From positions 14,136,001-14,200,000 of the forward strand of contig NW_027331831.1 in assembly GCF_033568475.1 (NCBI RefSeq): 64,000 bases of DNA, written 5' to 3'. This document shows, one piece after another, positions 26,589 to 38,211 of the stretch. How positions within the stretch are numbered: position 1 is the first letter of the stretch; each line of letters begins with the position of its first letter. A program made the translations under genes and the position numbers. This stretch comes from Henckelia pumila. Taxonomy: Eukaryota; Streptophyta; Magnoliopsida; Lamiales; Gesneriaceae. The notes beneath the pieces are model-generated. The model saw only the letters and a program-made list of their open reading frames with translations. It made no database searches and was not told where the DNA came from.

Positions 26589-29404
26589 AGAGCCGATATT
26601 GATGTTGAATCCAAGAGTAAAGCGCCAAATTTATCGACAAAGAAAACCACGAAGAAGAAGAAAGCAAAATTTAAAAGGCGGTTCTTGGAATTGATTTGGC
26701 GAGTTAAAGAGAAAGGGAAGATCTAACACCGGTGAAAGTCGGGCTGACGACTCTAAACCAAGCGCTACTTGGGAGTCAACCCGAGCATTTTATTTTCTTT
26801 GATTTTATTTGATTTTATTTTCAGTTTAATTTATTTTTTTAGACGTTTTTAAGTATTTTTATTTTCAATTTTTTGAGCTTAATTTTTCTTAATTTTCAAA
26901 AAATTTGCAGGCTCCAGAAATCTCAAATTCGAGCAAGCGGCGTGCCCGTCCCATTATCGGAGCGCCTGCGCCTTACCTGGACGAAATTGGAGTTCTTTTG
27001 CGACTTAAAGGCGCGCCCGCGCCTCCAATTCGTTGCACTGATTTACGAAGAGCGCAACAACAAGCGCTATCGCGCATCACATCCGCGCAACGAACAGCGC
27101 TATCGCGCAAGCCCAAGAGCTGCTCACCCTAGTGCGATAGCTCCTCCCAAGTCACCATTAGCACTAATCTTCTGCGCCTCTAGGAGCGCTAAAGCGCAGC
27201 CTCCTCCATCAGCGCTCCTCAAAGCGCTAACGCGCGCTCCTAGACCTCTCCATTAGAACCTCCACCATGCGCAGCACATCTCCCCATCAGCAGCTCCTCT
27301 TGAGCAAACCAGCAACTCTTCTGTGCAACAACATGAGCAATCGCGCTCCTCAATTGCCCAAGACCATGCCTGAACCAACTGTTACTCCTCCATGCAGCAA
27401 CACCTCCATGCGCAGCTTGCACTTCCAATCGCCTCCCATTCCTTATTCTAATTAACTCCACAGTGCATCAACCAAGTGATCTCATGTTCTTGCAGTGCAC
27501 CTTGAACCGAGTAACATATAGCATACACTTCATGACAGCTCCTCCAAGCTGTCCAACATCATGCAAGATCGACCATCTGAAGCTCGCCATGCCTCGCACT
27601 CTTCCTTCTTCCTCTATATATGAAGCGTTTTATGCTTGCTTGCTATGGGCTTTATTTTTTGTGTATTTATCGTGTTCATGTATTCTTTCCAGTTAATTTG
27701 GATGTTCATGTCGTGCTTCTCAACCCCTTCCATGATGGTTTGCGGTTGCAAAATATTTTTTGATGAAGATGATGATGCCGAGTACTGATGCTCGGTGTCG
27801 AAGGTATGAGTCCCTTGTTCTTTTTCTTGTTTTTAATCATTAGGGACAATGATTACATTAAGTTTGGGGGGGGGGGTGAATTAGTTTTTGATTTTGTTGA
27901 TAAGTTTGAAAGTTGTTTAGTTGATTACTGTGTGCTTCATAGATAAAAATTTTGTTTGAGTTGTTGAGTTTTGTTGAATTGAGTTGAAATGAAGTCAAGA
28001 AAGAAATGGATGCATGGCTGAAAAATATTTTTTGTGCTATAACTGAAATCCATGATTGTCTACCTATCTGACAAATATTTTTGAAGAAAATGGAACCAAG
28101 TGGATGAACAATTTCCTATATACTCTGTGACTAATACTTGAATCTGAGTTTTGAAACATACAGACATAGATATGATTGAGGCATTGTTTGAAATTTTGGG
28201 CCTAATTTTCATTGATTAATTTATCCTTAGTTGTCATTTGAGCTTACACGTATATGAGTACATTGAAGTACGAAAAAATCTGAAATTTGTTGTGAAAATC
28301 ATCGTTTACTGCTGATGATTAATCTTTTCTGCACTAATTGAGATTTGTATGATTTAATTGTGGATTGAGACTTGTCTAGAACTAGTTCGGACACTCTTCG
28401 AGGCGAATTACGGGCAATACTGAGATTAGGAATGATTTAGGCAATTTTTCTGAATTCGTTTGAGCCTTTCAAGCTACCCAGTAATGCATGAATCCCTAGT
28501 ACCTTGTTTGAGCTTTATTGAAAATCGAATGGCATGTGTGTAAACGTGTGACTAAACCCTCATTCGTCATTTTTTCAAGGTCCTACATTGAATACCTGAA
28601 TAGCTTATACACTATTTCCTACCTTTAAGGGAGTAATTTGAATGCTAAAATGTTATATGCTCCTAGTTTTATTTGTGAAAAATGGAATGGTGTGGTGGAT
28701 GAATTGAAAAGATGAAAAGAGGTAGTAGAAAAAAAAGTTGAAAAATTTGTGAAAGAAGTTGTGAAGAATTTGAAAAATCAATGAAGTAAAAAAATAAAGT
28801 GTGAAGTTGTGAAAGAAAATGAGTCGAAATTAGAATTGAGTTTAAGCAATAAATTACTCCTTATTTGAATTCTTATCCTTTATTTGTAGCCATAAGCCAG
28901 ACCTTACACTATAAGCTAATTAAGTCCTATTGACTGAGTCTCAGTTGCCCAATATACTAGTGGAGAAGAGTTGCGAGAATTTAGCCTTTGGACTGTTGAT
29001 TGATACTTTTAATGATTATGAATTTTGATCGAAACATACACACACGCTTATTCTTTGCATTTACCTAATTGTGAGTGTTTTTTATTAATATCCTAAATTT
29101 GATCCTATGCTACCTTGAAAAGTCCTTATGATCTATGAATGTTTGAATTGAATTTGGACAAGGGTGTTTTGAACGTGAGTTGCGGAGATTGTAAGTTTAT
29201 GCGGTTATTTTGTTATGACTGAAAACTTTCAAGTGCTAGTTGGGTGTGATATGATTGGATTTGAAATTTTTTGAAATCATTGCTGATGCCTGCTCCATAA
29301 TATTTCTTGACTATTCTTGTTGGTTTTAGATGGATTGAGTTTTTGAATGTATTGGTTTTAATTGTTTTGCTCGGGACTAGCAAAAGTCTAAATTTGGGGG
29401 TATT
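26589..29404 (+). other. Athila 3' internal region, non-coding
   Basis: No domain. 26720-26790 has the AAGCGCTACTTGGGAGTCAA block that in Athila-like elements normally follows the polyprotein; here it comes directly after the protease, so the pol region has been lost. 26930-27260 is unusually GC-rich, with repeated GCGCTATCGCGC and GGCGCGCC motifs. 27860-27890 has a poly-G run. The polypurine tract AAATTTGGGGG is at 29391-29401, just before the 3' LTR at 29405. Confidence 0.7.
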
Positions 29405-30816
29405 TGATAAGTGCATTTTATAAACTTAATTTGTATATGATTTTAATTATTAATTGTTTGTTTCGAGCAGATTTATGTGGATGTTTTGTTGTTTTTGTGG
29501 TTGTAGGAATTTATGAAAGTTATGTGAAAAAAAGAGGAAAATAAGAATTTAGAAGAGAGTTGAGGAAGAAAAGAAAATAAAGAGAAAAGAATAAAAGAAA
29601 GGAAAAAGAAAAGAAGGAAATAAACGTACAGACAAGAAGAAAAGGTTATTGGGCCATTATCTTATTGGGCCAAAAAACATCAGCGCTTAATTTTAGCGCT
29701 AAAGAAGAGCTATCACGCTACTTTTCTGGAGAATGAAGTCGAGAGATAGGCGCGCCCGCGCCTTCACTTAGCGCGCCCGCCCCGATCGCTGTTTGGAATG
29801 TTTTAATTATTTCGAGCAAGTATTTTAATGGGCTTTTGAGTTGGCTTTTTCTTGAGCGATATAAAAGGGAATTTTTCATCTGACTTGAGGGGAGCCGCCA
29901 CAATCACACACACATTACGCACAGATATCAGAGATCGTGACTTTTTGTGAGATTTTCTGGGAAGAATTTCTGAAGCTTTAATTGAAGAACGAAGACGGAG
30001 ATCGATAGACCGGACACGACGTCGACGACGGATTTGTTTCTTATCTTTATTTATTTTATTCTGAATATGTTGAATTTTCTGAACATGTTTTGTTTTATTC
30101 AGAATTTTATTATGAACTAAATTTTTAGAGTCTAGAGGTCGGATGGAACCTGTTGTAGACACTTTCATGAATTTTTGATTTTATTGAATTGAGTTTTGTT
30201 TCTAGATTAATTGTTTTTTCTAGAATTGATTGTCTTTTTAATTATCTGATCAATAATTGATTTGTTATATTTATTTGAAATCATTGCTCGGGAGAGGGGA
30301 TTTTGAATTGGATCATTGGAAAATACACTGTTAATTATTTATACAGCTCGGGAGAGTGTATAATTTTAACAGAGCTTTTAAAAAGAACATTGTTTTGTGA
30401 TAGATCACTGCGATAAATTCTTAATAGGGATATTGAAATTTAATTGTAGTTGATAAAAATTATTTGTTGCTCGGGAGAGGGAAATAATAAACTTAAGTGT
30501 TCTTGGCTATTAATTGATTGGAATTCATGAAGATTAATTAATTAGGATTGATTGTTGTTGAAACCAGGTGAAATCTAAACCTCTAGACCATTATTCTCTG
30601 ATTGATTTTATCTGAAAGTTGTGTGCGTGCTTATCAAAACTTCATTGCTATTTTATTTTCTGCAAAATTCTCAAAGTTTGATTTTCTAGATAAAGTTTGG
30701 ACTATTTTAATTACAATTACTGATTATTTTTATTTTACTCCCTGTGGGATCGATATCTGAATTATTCACTATATTAAAACTTGACACTCGTACGCTTGCG
30801 AGGATTTTTCACAAGA
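29405..30816 (+). repeat. second Athila LTR
   Basis: 1,412 bp, from TGATAAGTGCATT to TTTTTCACAAGA, matching 22899-24311 with only scattered substitutions. It is not followed by a TSD but by AGTT plus a second primer-binding site and leader (30817-30869), matching 24312-24364. It therefore sits in the middle of a former tandem element rather than at an element's end. Confidence 0.88.
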
Positions 30817-31161
30817 AGTTTTTGGCGCCGTTGCCGGGGAGTAAATTTTGATTATTTTTTAGTCTTGTTGCCCGGGACCTATCCCACCATTTTCGGACGT
30901 TCCGGATCTGATTTTCTACTTATTTTAACCAAATAAGGACTCCTTAAACATGTTTTGACTTTTTTAAAATTATATGTCAATTTCTAACATGTTTAAAATC
31001 ACTTAATCTTGTAAAATGGAACCGGGCTACTACATTCTCCCCCTACTTAAGATATTTCGTCCTTGAAAAATCTTAAGTACTGAATGCAGTAAAAATACTG
31101 AATAAACATCTTTTATTCAAACTGATTCATTTTACAAGTTATAATCTGATAATACCACAAT

Positions 31162-31476
31162 TCAAAATAGCTCTGGATAATTTGTACGCATACGACTCTC
31201 GAGTTCCCAAGTGGCCTCCTCAGTGCCTCGGCGCTGCCACTGAACTAGAACAAGAGGAATGGTCTTGTTGCATAACACCTTATCCTTATGACCTACAATA
31301 CGCAAAGGTTTCTCCACGTATGTCAAATCCGAGTCCAACTGTACCTCAGACGACTGCAAGATATGAGACTCATCTGCCACATACCGTCGTAACAGTGAAA
31401 CATGGAACACGTCATGGATACTTGACAAATACGGCGGTAACGCCAACCTGTAAGCCAGATCTCCAACACTCTCCAA
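31162..31476 (-). pseudogene. integrase C-terminus with chromodomain-like motif
   Basis: In frame with the integrase but behind a stop at 31516. It contains the GPF/Y-linked region ([20 protein letters not shown]) and a C-terminal block ending in [18 protein letters not shown], which has the Trp and EEATWE pattern of the chromodomains on chromovirus integrases. In that family the domain steers integration towards particular chromatin. Element sequence ends shortly afterwards at the polypurine tract. Confidence 0.8.
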
Positions 31477-31515
31477 AATCTCAAATGGACCAATGTACCT
31501 AGGAGATAGTTTGCC

Positions 31516-32361
31516 CTAGAGACCGAATCTCAAAATCCTGCGAAATGGTGAGACTTTCAGGAATAATTTCTCTCCCACTTCGAACTGCAAAGGTCTACGC
31601 TTAAAGTTTGCATAGCTAGCCTGTCGATCCTGCGCAACCTTAATTCTCTTCTTGATCTGTCCAACAATATCAACAGCCTGCTGGACTAACTCTGGTCCCT
31701 CAACCTGTCGCTCCCCCACTTCTTCCCAGAACAGTGGAGTACGACATCGTCGCCCGTACAATGCCTCAAACGGAGCCTTCCCAATACTGCGATGGTAACT
31801 GTTGTTGTACGCGAACTCAATCAATGGCAACTGATCTTGCCACGCTGGACCAAAATCCATAAAACATGCTCACAACATGCCTTCAAGAGTACGAATCGTG
31901 CACTCTGACTATCCGTCAGTCTCTGGGTGATAAGATGTACTCAAACTGAGAGTAGTACCCATAGCGCGCTGAAGACTCCCCCAAAACCTGGAAGTAAACC
32001 TTGGATCTCGATCACTGACAATGCTCACAGGCACTCCGTGCAATCGAACAATCTCCTGGATGTACAACCGTGACATCCTATCAAAACTGTAGTCCCGGTT
32101 ATAAGGAATAAAATGTGATGACTTGGTGAGTCGGTCCACCACAACCCAGATAGCATCACAATTCCTTGAGCTCACCGGTAAATGGGTCATGAAGTCCATC
32201 GTGATCAACTCCCATTTCCACTCAGGAATAGGTAAACTGTGAAGCAACCCTCCAGGTCATCGGTGCTCTGCCTTGACCTGCTGACACACCAAACATCTAG
32301 AAACATATAGATACACACTCCTTTTCATTCCTTTCCACCAGAACCTAGTACGCAAATCCTT
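31516..32361 (-). pseudogene. integrase of the nested gypsy element, several stops
   Basis: The zinc-binding half continues from the preceding frame with a Cys pair (CLVCQQ) and hits a TGA near 32265. The catalytic core at 32247-31909 has the first Asp in [10 protein letters not shown] and the second in [16 protein letters not shown] stop at 31909 falls just before the region holding the catalytic Glu. 31860-31516 continues in frame with FAYNNSYHRSIGKAPFEALYGRRCRTP. Stops at CGA- and TGG-type codons are what C-to-T decay of methylated DNA would give. Confidence 0.9.
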
Positions 32362-34050
32362 TTACATCTTGTTGCTCCCTGGATGAATACTAAACTTAGA
32401 ACGATGAGTCTGGGATAAAATCTCCTCCCTCAGAGTATCATCCTCCGGAACAACAATACTTCCAGATAAACAAAGAAAACCATCTGACTGATAGGGGAAT
32501 CCAGGCGAACTATCATCCCTGGCTAAACGAGCCAAACGCTGGGTCTTCGGATCAGCCATCTGAGCATCTCGAATCCGAGAATACAAAGCAGGCTCAGATA
32601 AGATTGCAAACATCTGGATACTCTGCATACCTTTCTTATGCTTAAAGGTATACCCTGAAGAACAACAATCTTCAATTGCACTTGCCACAGAACAAGTCTG
32701 TAGTGCGGACAGTCGTACCTTGCGGCTCAAGGCATCATCAGTGAGATTAGCAGCTCCTGGATGGTACTTGATTTCACAATCATAATCCTTAAGCAAATCC
32801 ATCCAACGTCTCTGTCTCATGTTCAACTCTGCCTGAGTGAACAAATATTTGAGACTCTTATGGTCTGTGAAGATTTCAAATCTCTCGCCATAGAGATAAT
32901 GACGCCAAATCTTCAATGCAAAAACAATAGCTGCTAACTCAAGATCATGCACTGGGTAGTTATTCTCGTGAACTTTCAACTGTCTAGAGGCGTATGCAAT
33001 CACATGACCATTCTGAGTTAGGACACATCCCAGTCCCTGAAGAGAAGCATCCGTGTATACTACATACCCTCCAGATCCAGACGGAAAAGCCAACACAGGC
33101 GCAAAAGTCAACCGTCTACGAAGTTCACAGAAATTTTCTTCACATTCTGAGGACCACTCAAAATTCATGCCCTTTCGAGTAAGTTGTGTCAAAGGTCGAG
33201 CTAGCTGCGAGAAATTCGCGATAAATTGACGATAATATCCTGCTAGATCCAGAAAACTATGGATCTCAGCTACCGTCGTCGGACGCGACCAATTCATTAC
33301 AGCCTCAATCTTGCTCGGATCAACAGACACTCCATCTTTGGATATAATGTGACCAAGAAATACCACCCGATTCATCCAGAACTCAAACTTACTCAGCTTG
33401 GCGTACAATTGTCTATCCCTCAGAGTCTGCAACACAAGCCTCAAATGATATGCGTGCTCATTCACATCATGTGAGTACAACAGGATATCATCGATAAATA
33501 CAACGACAAACTTGTCCAGAAATTCTCGGAATACTCGATTCATTAGATCCATAAATACAGCCGGTGCATTAGTCAATCCAAATGGCATTACTAGAAACTC
33601 ATAATGTCCATATCTGGTCCTGAATGCTGTCTTGGCTATATCCTGATCTTGGACTCTCATCTGATGATATCCAGATCTCAAATCAATCTTCGAGTAAATC
33701 GAAGTACCCTGCAACTGATCAAACAGATCATCTTTACGAGGCAAATGATACTTATTCTTGATTGTTACTCTATTCAATTGGCGATAATCAATGCACAGAC
33801 GCATAGACCCATCCTTTTTCTTCACGAACAAAATAGGTGCTCCCCAAGGAGAAACACTAGGACGAATGTAACCTTTGTCCAACAGATCCTGAAGCTGCTG
33901 CTTCAACTCTCGCATCTCTGATGGAGCCAGACGATACGGTGCTCGAGAAATAGGTGAAGTCCCTGGCATCAGTTCTATGCCAAAATCAACTTCGCGCGCT
34001 GGAGGAAATCCTGGAATCTCATCTGGAAATACATCTAGAAATTCATTCAC
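32362..34050 (-). pseudogene. reverse transcriptase / RNase H of the nested gypsy element
   Basis: 562 codons without a stop. The RT domain has [51 protein letters not shown] and the catalytic [11 protein letters not shown]. The thumb/connection region has [11 protein letters not shown]. The RNase H has [23 protein letters not shown] and [10 protein letters not shown], in which the acidic residues are kept. The integrase zinc-binding region starts at the end ([10 protein letters not shown]) and is cut by a TAA directly after SNKM, where a Tyr codon is expected. The RT/RNase H itself looks intact, but it can no longer be made as part of a polyprotein. Confidence 0.95.
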
Positions 34051-34062
34051 AATAGGAATAGC

Positions 34063-34533
34063 TTATATACCAACACTTCCAGCGAATGTATCAACTACAT
34101 AGATGAGGTAGCCTTCCACGCCAGATTCCAAAGCTCGACAAGCTTTCAAAGCTGATACCAATGGTATCTGAGGTCTCGCTCCCTCACCATAAAAGAACCA
34201 GCTATCATCACCAACCGGATGAAATTTTACCAATCTCTGGTAACAATCCACTGAAGCTCGGTATGTAGTTAATACATCAATTCCCAAAATGCAATAAAAA
34301 TCCTCCATTGCTAATATCATGAGATTCACCATCAAGACATTCCCTTTGAACTCTAAAGGGCAACCCATAACTAGACGCTTAGCCGACGCAGACTGACCCG
34401 TCGGGGTAGAAACAACAACCACCGTGTCTAGTGAAATGTATGGCAACTTATATTTCTTAACAAAATGTGCAGATATGAAAGAATGAGACGCACCAGTGTC
34501 AATGATTGCAAAATCAGGTATATCAAATAACAA
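34063..34533 (-). pseudogene. aspartic protease of the nested gypsy element
   Basis: The retropepsin-like domain has its catalytic motif at DFAIIDTGASHSFIS (first 20 residues). Downstream are hydrophobic strands (VMGCPLEFKG) and FYCILGIDVLTTYRASVDC, the conserved second half. It is out of frame with GAG because of the upstream frameshift. It ends at a TAA (34063-34065) that is in frame with the reverse transcriptase ORF 13 bp later, so this stop is a mutation within a single polyprotein frame. Confidence 0.85.
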
Positions 34534-34544
34534 GAATGTACCCG

Positions 34545-35585
34545 CTATAACTTTCTCATTCTCATCACCTCCTGATCATGTCTCAAGGCAAACACTTGAC
34601 TAGAAGTACGAGGTTTCAGATTAGAACCCCCTGTCGACTGTCCTTGTGGTCTCTGCTGCACTGAAGCCTGAGAGCCAGAACCTGAGCCAGAACCAGCTCC
34701 CCCGGCCTGTGGACAATCCTTCTTCAGGTGGCCAATTTCTCCACATCGAAAAAACGTCCCTGAAACCTTCCGGCACCTGTTGGCAGGATGATTCCCACCA
34801 CAATGCTTGCAAGGACCCTGATTCTTTCTGCCGAAACGCATCACCTCCCCGGATCCTGAGGAAGAAGAAGTAGAACCAGACTTCTTGAATGATTGAGCAC
34901 GGGGACCCAAGGAACTCGCGGGTCTAGATGAGTAGAAGGATTTGTTATGGCGGATGTTGTCCTCTGCCTGGTGACATTGGCTCACTAATCCCTCGTAAGT
35001 CATGTCGTCTCCCACAGCAACTCGGTCATGAATCTCCGGATTAAGGCCTTGGAGGAACAGATTATACTTCACCTCCGTGCTATCAGAAATCTGGGGACAA
35101 TAGGGCAAAAACTCAAAGAACTTCAACTGGTACTCATCGATCGACATCGATCCCTGCCGTAATCTCAGCAGCTCATTTGTCTTCATCTGTCGAATTGCAA
35201 GAGGAAAATACAGCTTATTAAAAGCCGTGCGGAACTCATCCCAGGTAGCAACTCCTTGGGCTGCAATAAAAGGCGCAGAAGTAGAATCCCACCACTTCCG
35301 AGCTTGTCCTTCGACCAGGAAATCAAGAGTCTCCATCCGCTGCTCTTCAGTGCATCGGAACTCCCAAAAACAAACTTCCATACCTCGTATCCAGTTTCCC
35401 GCATCCTCCGGCGACTCTCCTCTGATTAAAGGGTTCGGACCCATCTGCATAAACCTATGCATGCTGAAACGCCTGCGATCATCATGGCGATGGTGATGAC
35501 GGCCACGACGATGCTCCCGATCGTTCTGATCCTCCCAGCATCCACCTACGCTGCCGTGAATACTCTCGTCACCATGACCCGCCAT
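34545..35585 (-). pseudogene. GAG of the nested gypsy element
   Basis: 346 codons from the ATG at 35585. The retrotransposon GAG core lies at about residues 60-200 (NWIRGMEVCFWEF, EGQARKWWDS, FNKLYFPLAIRQMK, LRQGSMSIDEY, FLQGLNPEIHDRV). A CKHCGGNHPANRC motif follows, then a zinc knuckle whose first cysteine is replaced by Phe (TFFRCGEIGHLKKDC). The tail is Gly/Ser/Gln-rich. The frame is lost at about 34573, where two extra bases precede the expected continuation into protease, so GAG ends early in KL. The nucleocapsid change and the frameshift make it defective. Confidence 0.88.
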
Positions 35586-35647
35586 CTACACGATGATTAA
35601 AAGTTAATCCCATTTCCAACAATCTAGATCCCAAGATTACTATGCAT

Positions 35648-35659
35648 GCTCTGATACCA
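35648..35659 (-). promoter_or_regulatory. primer-binding site, initiator tRNA-Met type
   Basis: The minus strand reads TGGTATCAGAGC 4 bp after the LTR end (TTTA spacer), complementary to the 3' end of initiator tRNA-Met. This is the usual primer of plant Copia and many gypsy elements. Confidence 0.85.
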
Positions 35660-35663
35660 TAAA

Positions 35664-37137
35664 TGTAGTGACCCACACCGTGATCACCTACTAATCAGAA
35701 GCTTAAGCATGCATTTAACTTAAGAAAATAAATCAAAAATTAAACAGCGGAAAACTTAAACAACAATAAAATATTGTTTACAACCATATCGAAATAAACC
35801 AGTGTATTAACCCAAATACAACTGAAACAAAAGCCTAGACAATAACCCTGCTGGTCCTCCATCGCCTAAGCTCTCCTGGAACCACCCGCCTCATCCAGCC
35901 GCAGACCTGCCCCATGTAATAGGGTGTCTGGATACAAAAAAGTACGAGACGTGAGCATGATAAGCTCAGTACGAGAGTATGAGTATACGGTGTTATGTGT
36001 GCATGTATGCAAGTGAACTGGGTACCAAGACTCTCAGGTCAAGAATCATGCTCAAAGACCGGGCCCAGGGTATATAGCACGTTGCGCCGTCGCATCAGGA
36101 GGTGGCTCATATACCCAGTGGATAATGGTGACCTGATACTAGTACATGTGTCCAACCATTACGGTGACCTGACACAAGACTTACGTATCCAACCATCCAC
36201 AAACTCGTATGGTGAGTGCCCTACTACAGGATAACTCTAAGGTAAAAGCTCAATAAGCTCATGTATGCAACATACAATCATGACATGTTGTATATAAAGG
36301 CATATAAACATGCAATTACATAATCCATGCAAACACATAATACATGCATACTCAATCTGGATATCTCGAATAACACTTCCGTACCTCATAAGCTAGGCAA
36401 GCTAGACCAGCACTATGTCCAAGCCTATAATCCGCACTACAATGCAAAGTACTCATGCATTATAATCTTATTCTAAAAGCCTTAACTACGCTATAGAATA
36501 CTCCCTATTTACTATAAGGAGCCAGAGCTATACCTGCGTCCGTTGTTAGCCCGCTGATGACGAATGCCCCAGAACTTGGGCACTGCTCCGCCGCAACCCC
36601 GGAGCACCTGGTCAACCTTCGGACCAAGTCTAGGAAGGCTAGAATCACCCTTAAAACACCTAGAATACTCTAAAATCGAGAGAGAAGATGTGAGATTGGT
36701 GTGAAATTGTGGCCCTCGGAACCCCTATTTATAGGCCACGATCGGAAGCTCCGATCGGTGCATGTTTGCTACGTTTTGGACGGCCAAGATCGGAAGCTCC
36801 GATTGCAGGATCGGAAGCTCCGATCTCCTGCATCTGGCCACGTGTTCCAATCTCCTTGACACTTGTTTCTGGTTGAGATCGAAAGCTCCGATCTCAGGAT
36901 CAAAAGCTCCGATCTGCCCGGAAGCTCCGAACTGTTTCTCATGTTTCCGAACTGATTTTGGGCCCCCAAGACCCCCGAGACCTATCCCACCATTTTCGGA
37001 TGTTTCGGATCTGATTTTCTACTTATTTTAACTAAATAAGGATTCCTTAAACATGTTTTGACCCTTTTAAAATTATATGTCAATTTTTAATATGTTTAAA
37101 ATCACTTACTCTTGTAAAATGGAACCGGGCTACTACA
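35664..37137 (-). repeat. 5' LTR of the nested gypsy element
   Basis: 1,474 bp, on the minus strand from TGTAGTAGCCCGGTTCC to GGGTCACTACA. It contains GATCGGAAGCTCCGATC-type inverted repeats (36738-36925), a TATAAATA box at 36733-36726 and, downstream of it, the conserved box with CAG/GTATAG (around 36553-36529). The 3' partner at 30870-31034 matches its first 165 bp with a few differences. Confidence 0.88.
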
Positions 37138-37170
37138 CGTACGCTTGCGAGGATTTTTCACAACATAAGT

Positions 37171-38211
37171 AAAACATGATTAAGGAAATTTCAGATGAAT
37201 TAACAGAGTTCGAAAATGAATCCAGGACACTCAAAAATGGTGGGAAAGGTTCGGGAGGATCGGACGACCCGAACTGAGTTCGAAGGATCCGAACGTAAAC
37301 GGAGCCAAGGATCGAAGGCCCGAGGAGTTTGGAAGATCCGAAGTCCGATCGGACGATCCGTTCGTGGGCGTCCAGCTGTCCCAATATAATATGTCATCGA
37401 TGACATCACGAAGGTGACTTCGGACGATCCGAAGTGCAGGATCGGATGGTCCGAAGTGTTGGCAGGGACACTTGTCACGCATGCGAGGATTGGACGGTCC
37501 GAAGTGAGGTTCAGACAGTCCGAACCCTCGCCTATATAAAGGGTCCGAAAGGGTCATTTGTTAGCTGCACCGAGTTCCTCTCCTTCGCCCGCGTGGCTCT
37601 ATTTAAGGGCCTTGAGTACTCTTATTCTTAGAGTTGGAGTAAGGAATATATATTAGCATAGTCAGACAGTGTCTGACAGAGTAGCGGAGTGGTGCTCGAG
37701 GCTGTGGAGCTGCAACAGGGGTGTGCCCCTAGTTGCTGGATAGTCGCCATCAGTGGGCTGAAGACGGACGCAGGTATAGCTATGGTCTCCTTAAATTATT
37801 TAGGAGTATGCAATAGCTTAGTTAAGGCTTTTAGAGCTTAATGAATGATGCATGGGTATTTGCATTGTAGAGTTGATGATAGGCTTGAAACCTAGAGTGG
37901 GACTGCTAGGACTGCCTGTAGTAAGGTACGTAAGTACTGACTGAGATTTTCAGCGGATATGCATGCTTATATGTTGCATTTATGCGTTTGCATGTATTAT
38001 TGTTATGTGGTATGTACATATCATCTTGTGTCTGTACCTCTGTACATCTTTTGAGATGAGTCAGTTAGGGTTTCTCAGCCATGTTTGGACGTTTGATATC
38101 GAGTACACTTAGGTACTGGTACCTAGAGGACTCCGTGGTCCGCGTCCGAGATTCTGGAGTGAGTGGTAGCACACAGTGGTTAGCTACCCCGATGTGACGA
38201 GCTCATATCCC
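37171..38211 (+). repeat. LTR1 of the tandem array, right part (truncated)
   Basis: Continues the LTR begun at 22831-22898. It carries TCGGA-N3-TCCGA repeats (37250-37525), TATATAAA at 37533-37540 and CAG/GTATAG at 37771-37779. At 38211 it jumps directly into internal sequence (AAACGGGAAACTTCATG). Compared with LTR2 and its following internal, about 895 bp are missing: the LTR 3' end, the primer-binding site and the first 490 bp of the internal region. Confidence 0.85.

Larger units (their letters stand above)
30870..37137 (-). mobile_element. chromovirus-like Ty3/gypsy element, 3' LTR truncated
   Basis: A minus-strand element: 5' LTR 37137-35664, primer site 35659-35648, GAG, PR, RT-RNaseH, INT with a chromodomain-like tail, polypurine tract (31050-31035 complement, AGTAGGGGGAGAA), then only 165 bp of the 3' LTR (31034-30870). 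The 5' LTR abuts CGTAC of the Athila LTR end at 37138. The matching left TSD is gone because the 3' LTR is cut and joined to Athila leader sequence. The domain order with integrase last, the C-terminal chromodomain-like motif and the Met-type primer point to a Tekay/Del-like chromovirus; the clade is an inference. Confidence 0.88.
22899..37165 (+). mobile_element. Athila-type LTR element block, with a nested gypsy at its right end
   Basis: The block starts TGATATGTG at 22899 and ends TTTTTCACAACA at 37165, with an exact 5-bp TSD, TAAGT, at 22894-22898 and 37166-37170 in the host LTR. It contains LTR 22899-24311, internal 24312-29404, LTR 29405-30816, a 53-bp copy of the post-LTR leader (30817-30869), a truncated minus-strand gypsy (30870-37137), then the last 28 bp of a further Athila LTR (37138-37165). 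The simplest reading is a tandem Athila (LTR-int-LTR-int-LTR) whose third LTR received the gypsy, followed by a deletion from the second leader into the gypsy. Confidence 0.8.

Noticed and set aside
26873..27461. ORFs over the GC-rich Athila zone
   Set aside because: Low stop density there is expected from GC richness; several overlapping frames are open on both strands and none has a domain.
37740..37790. Hammerhead ribozyme (retrozyme) in the LTRs, suggested by GGGCTGACGACGGAC
   Set aside because: The CUGANGA-like core is not followed by a GAAA core or the required helices, and the elements are far longer than retrozymes.
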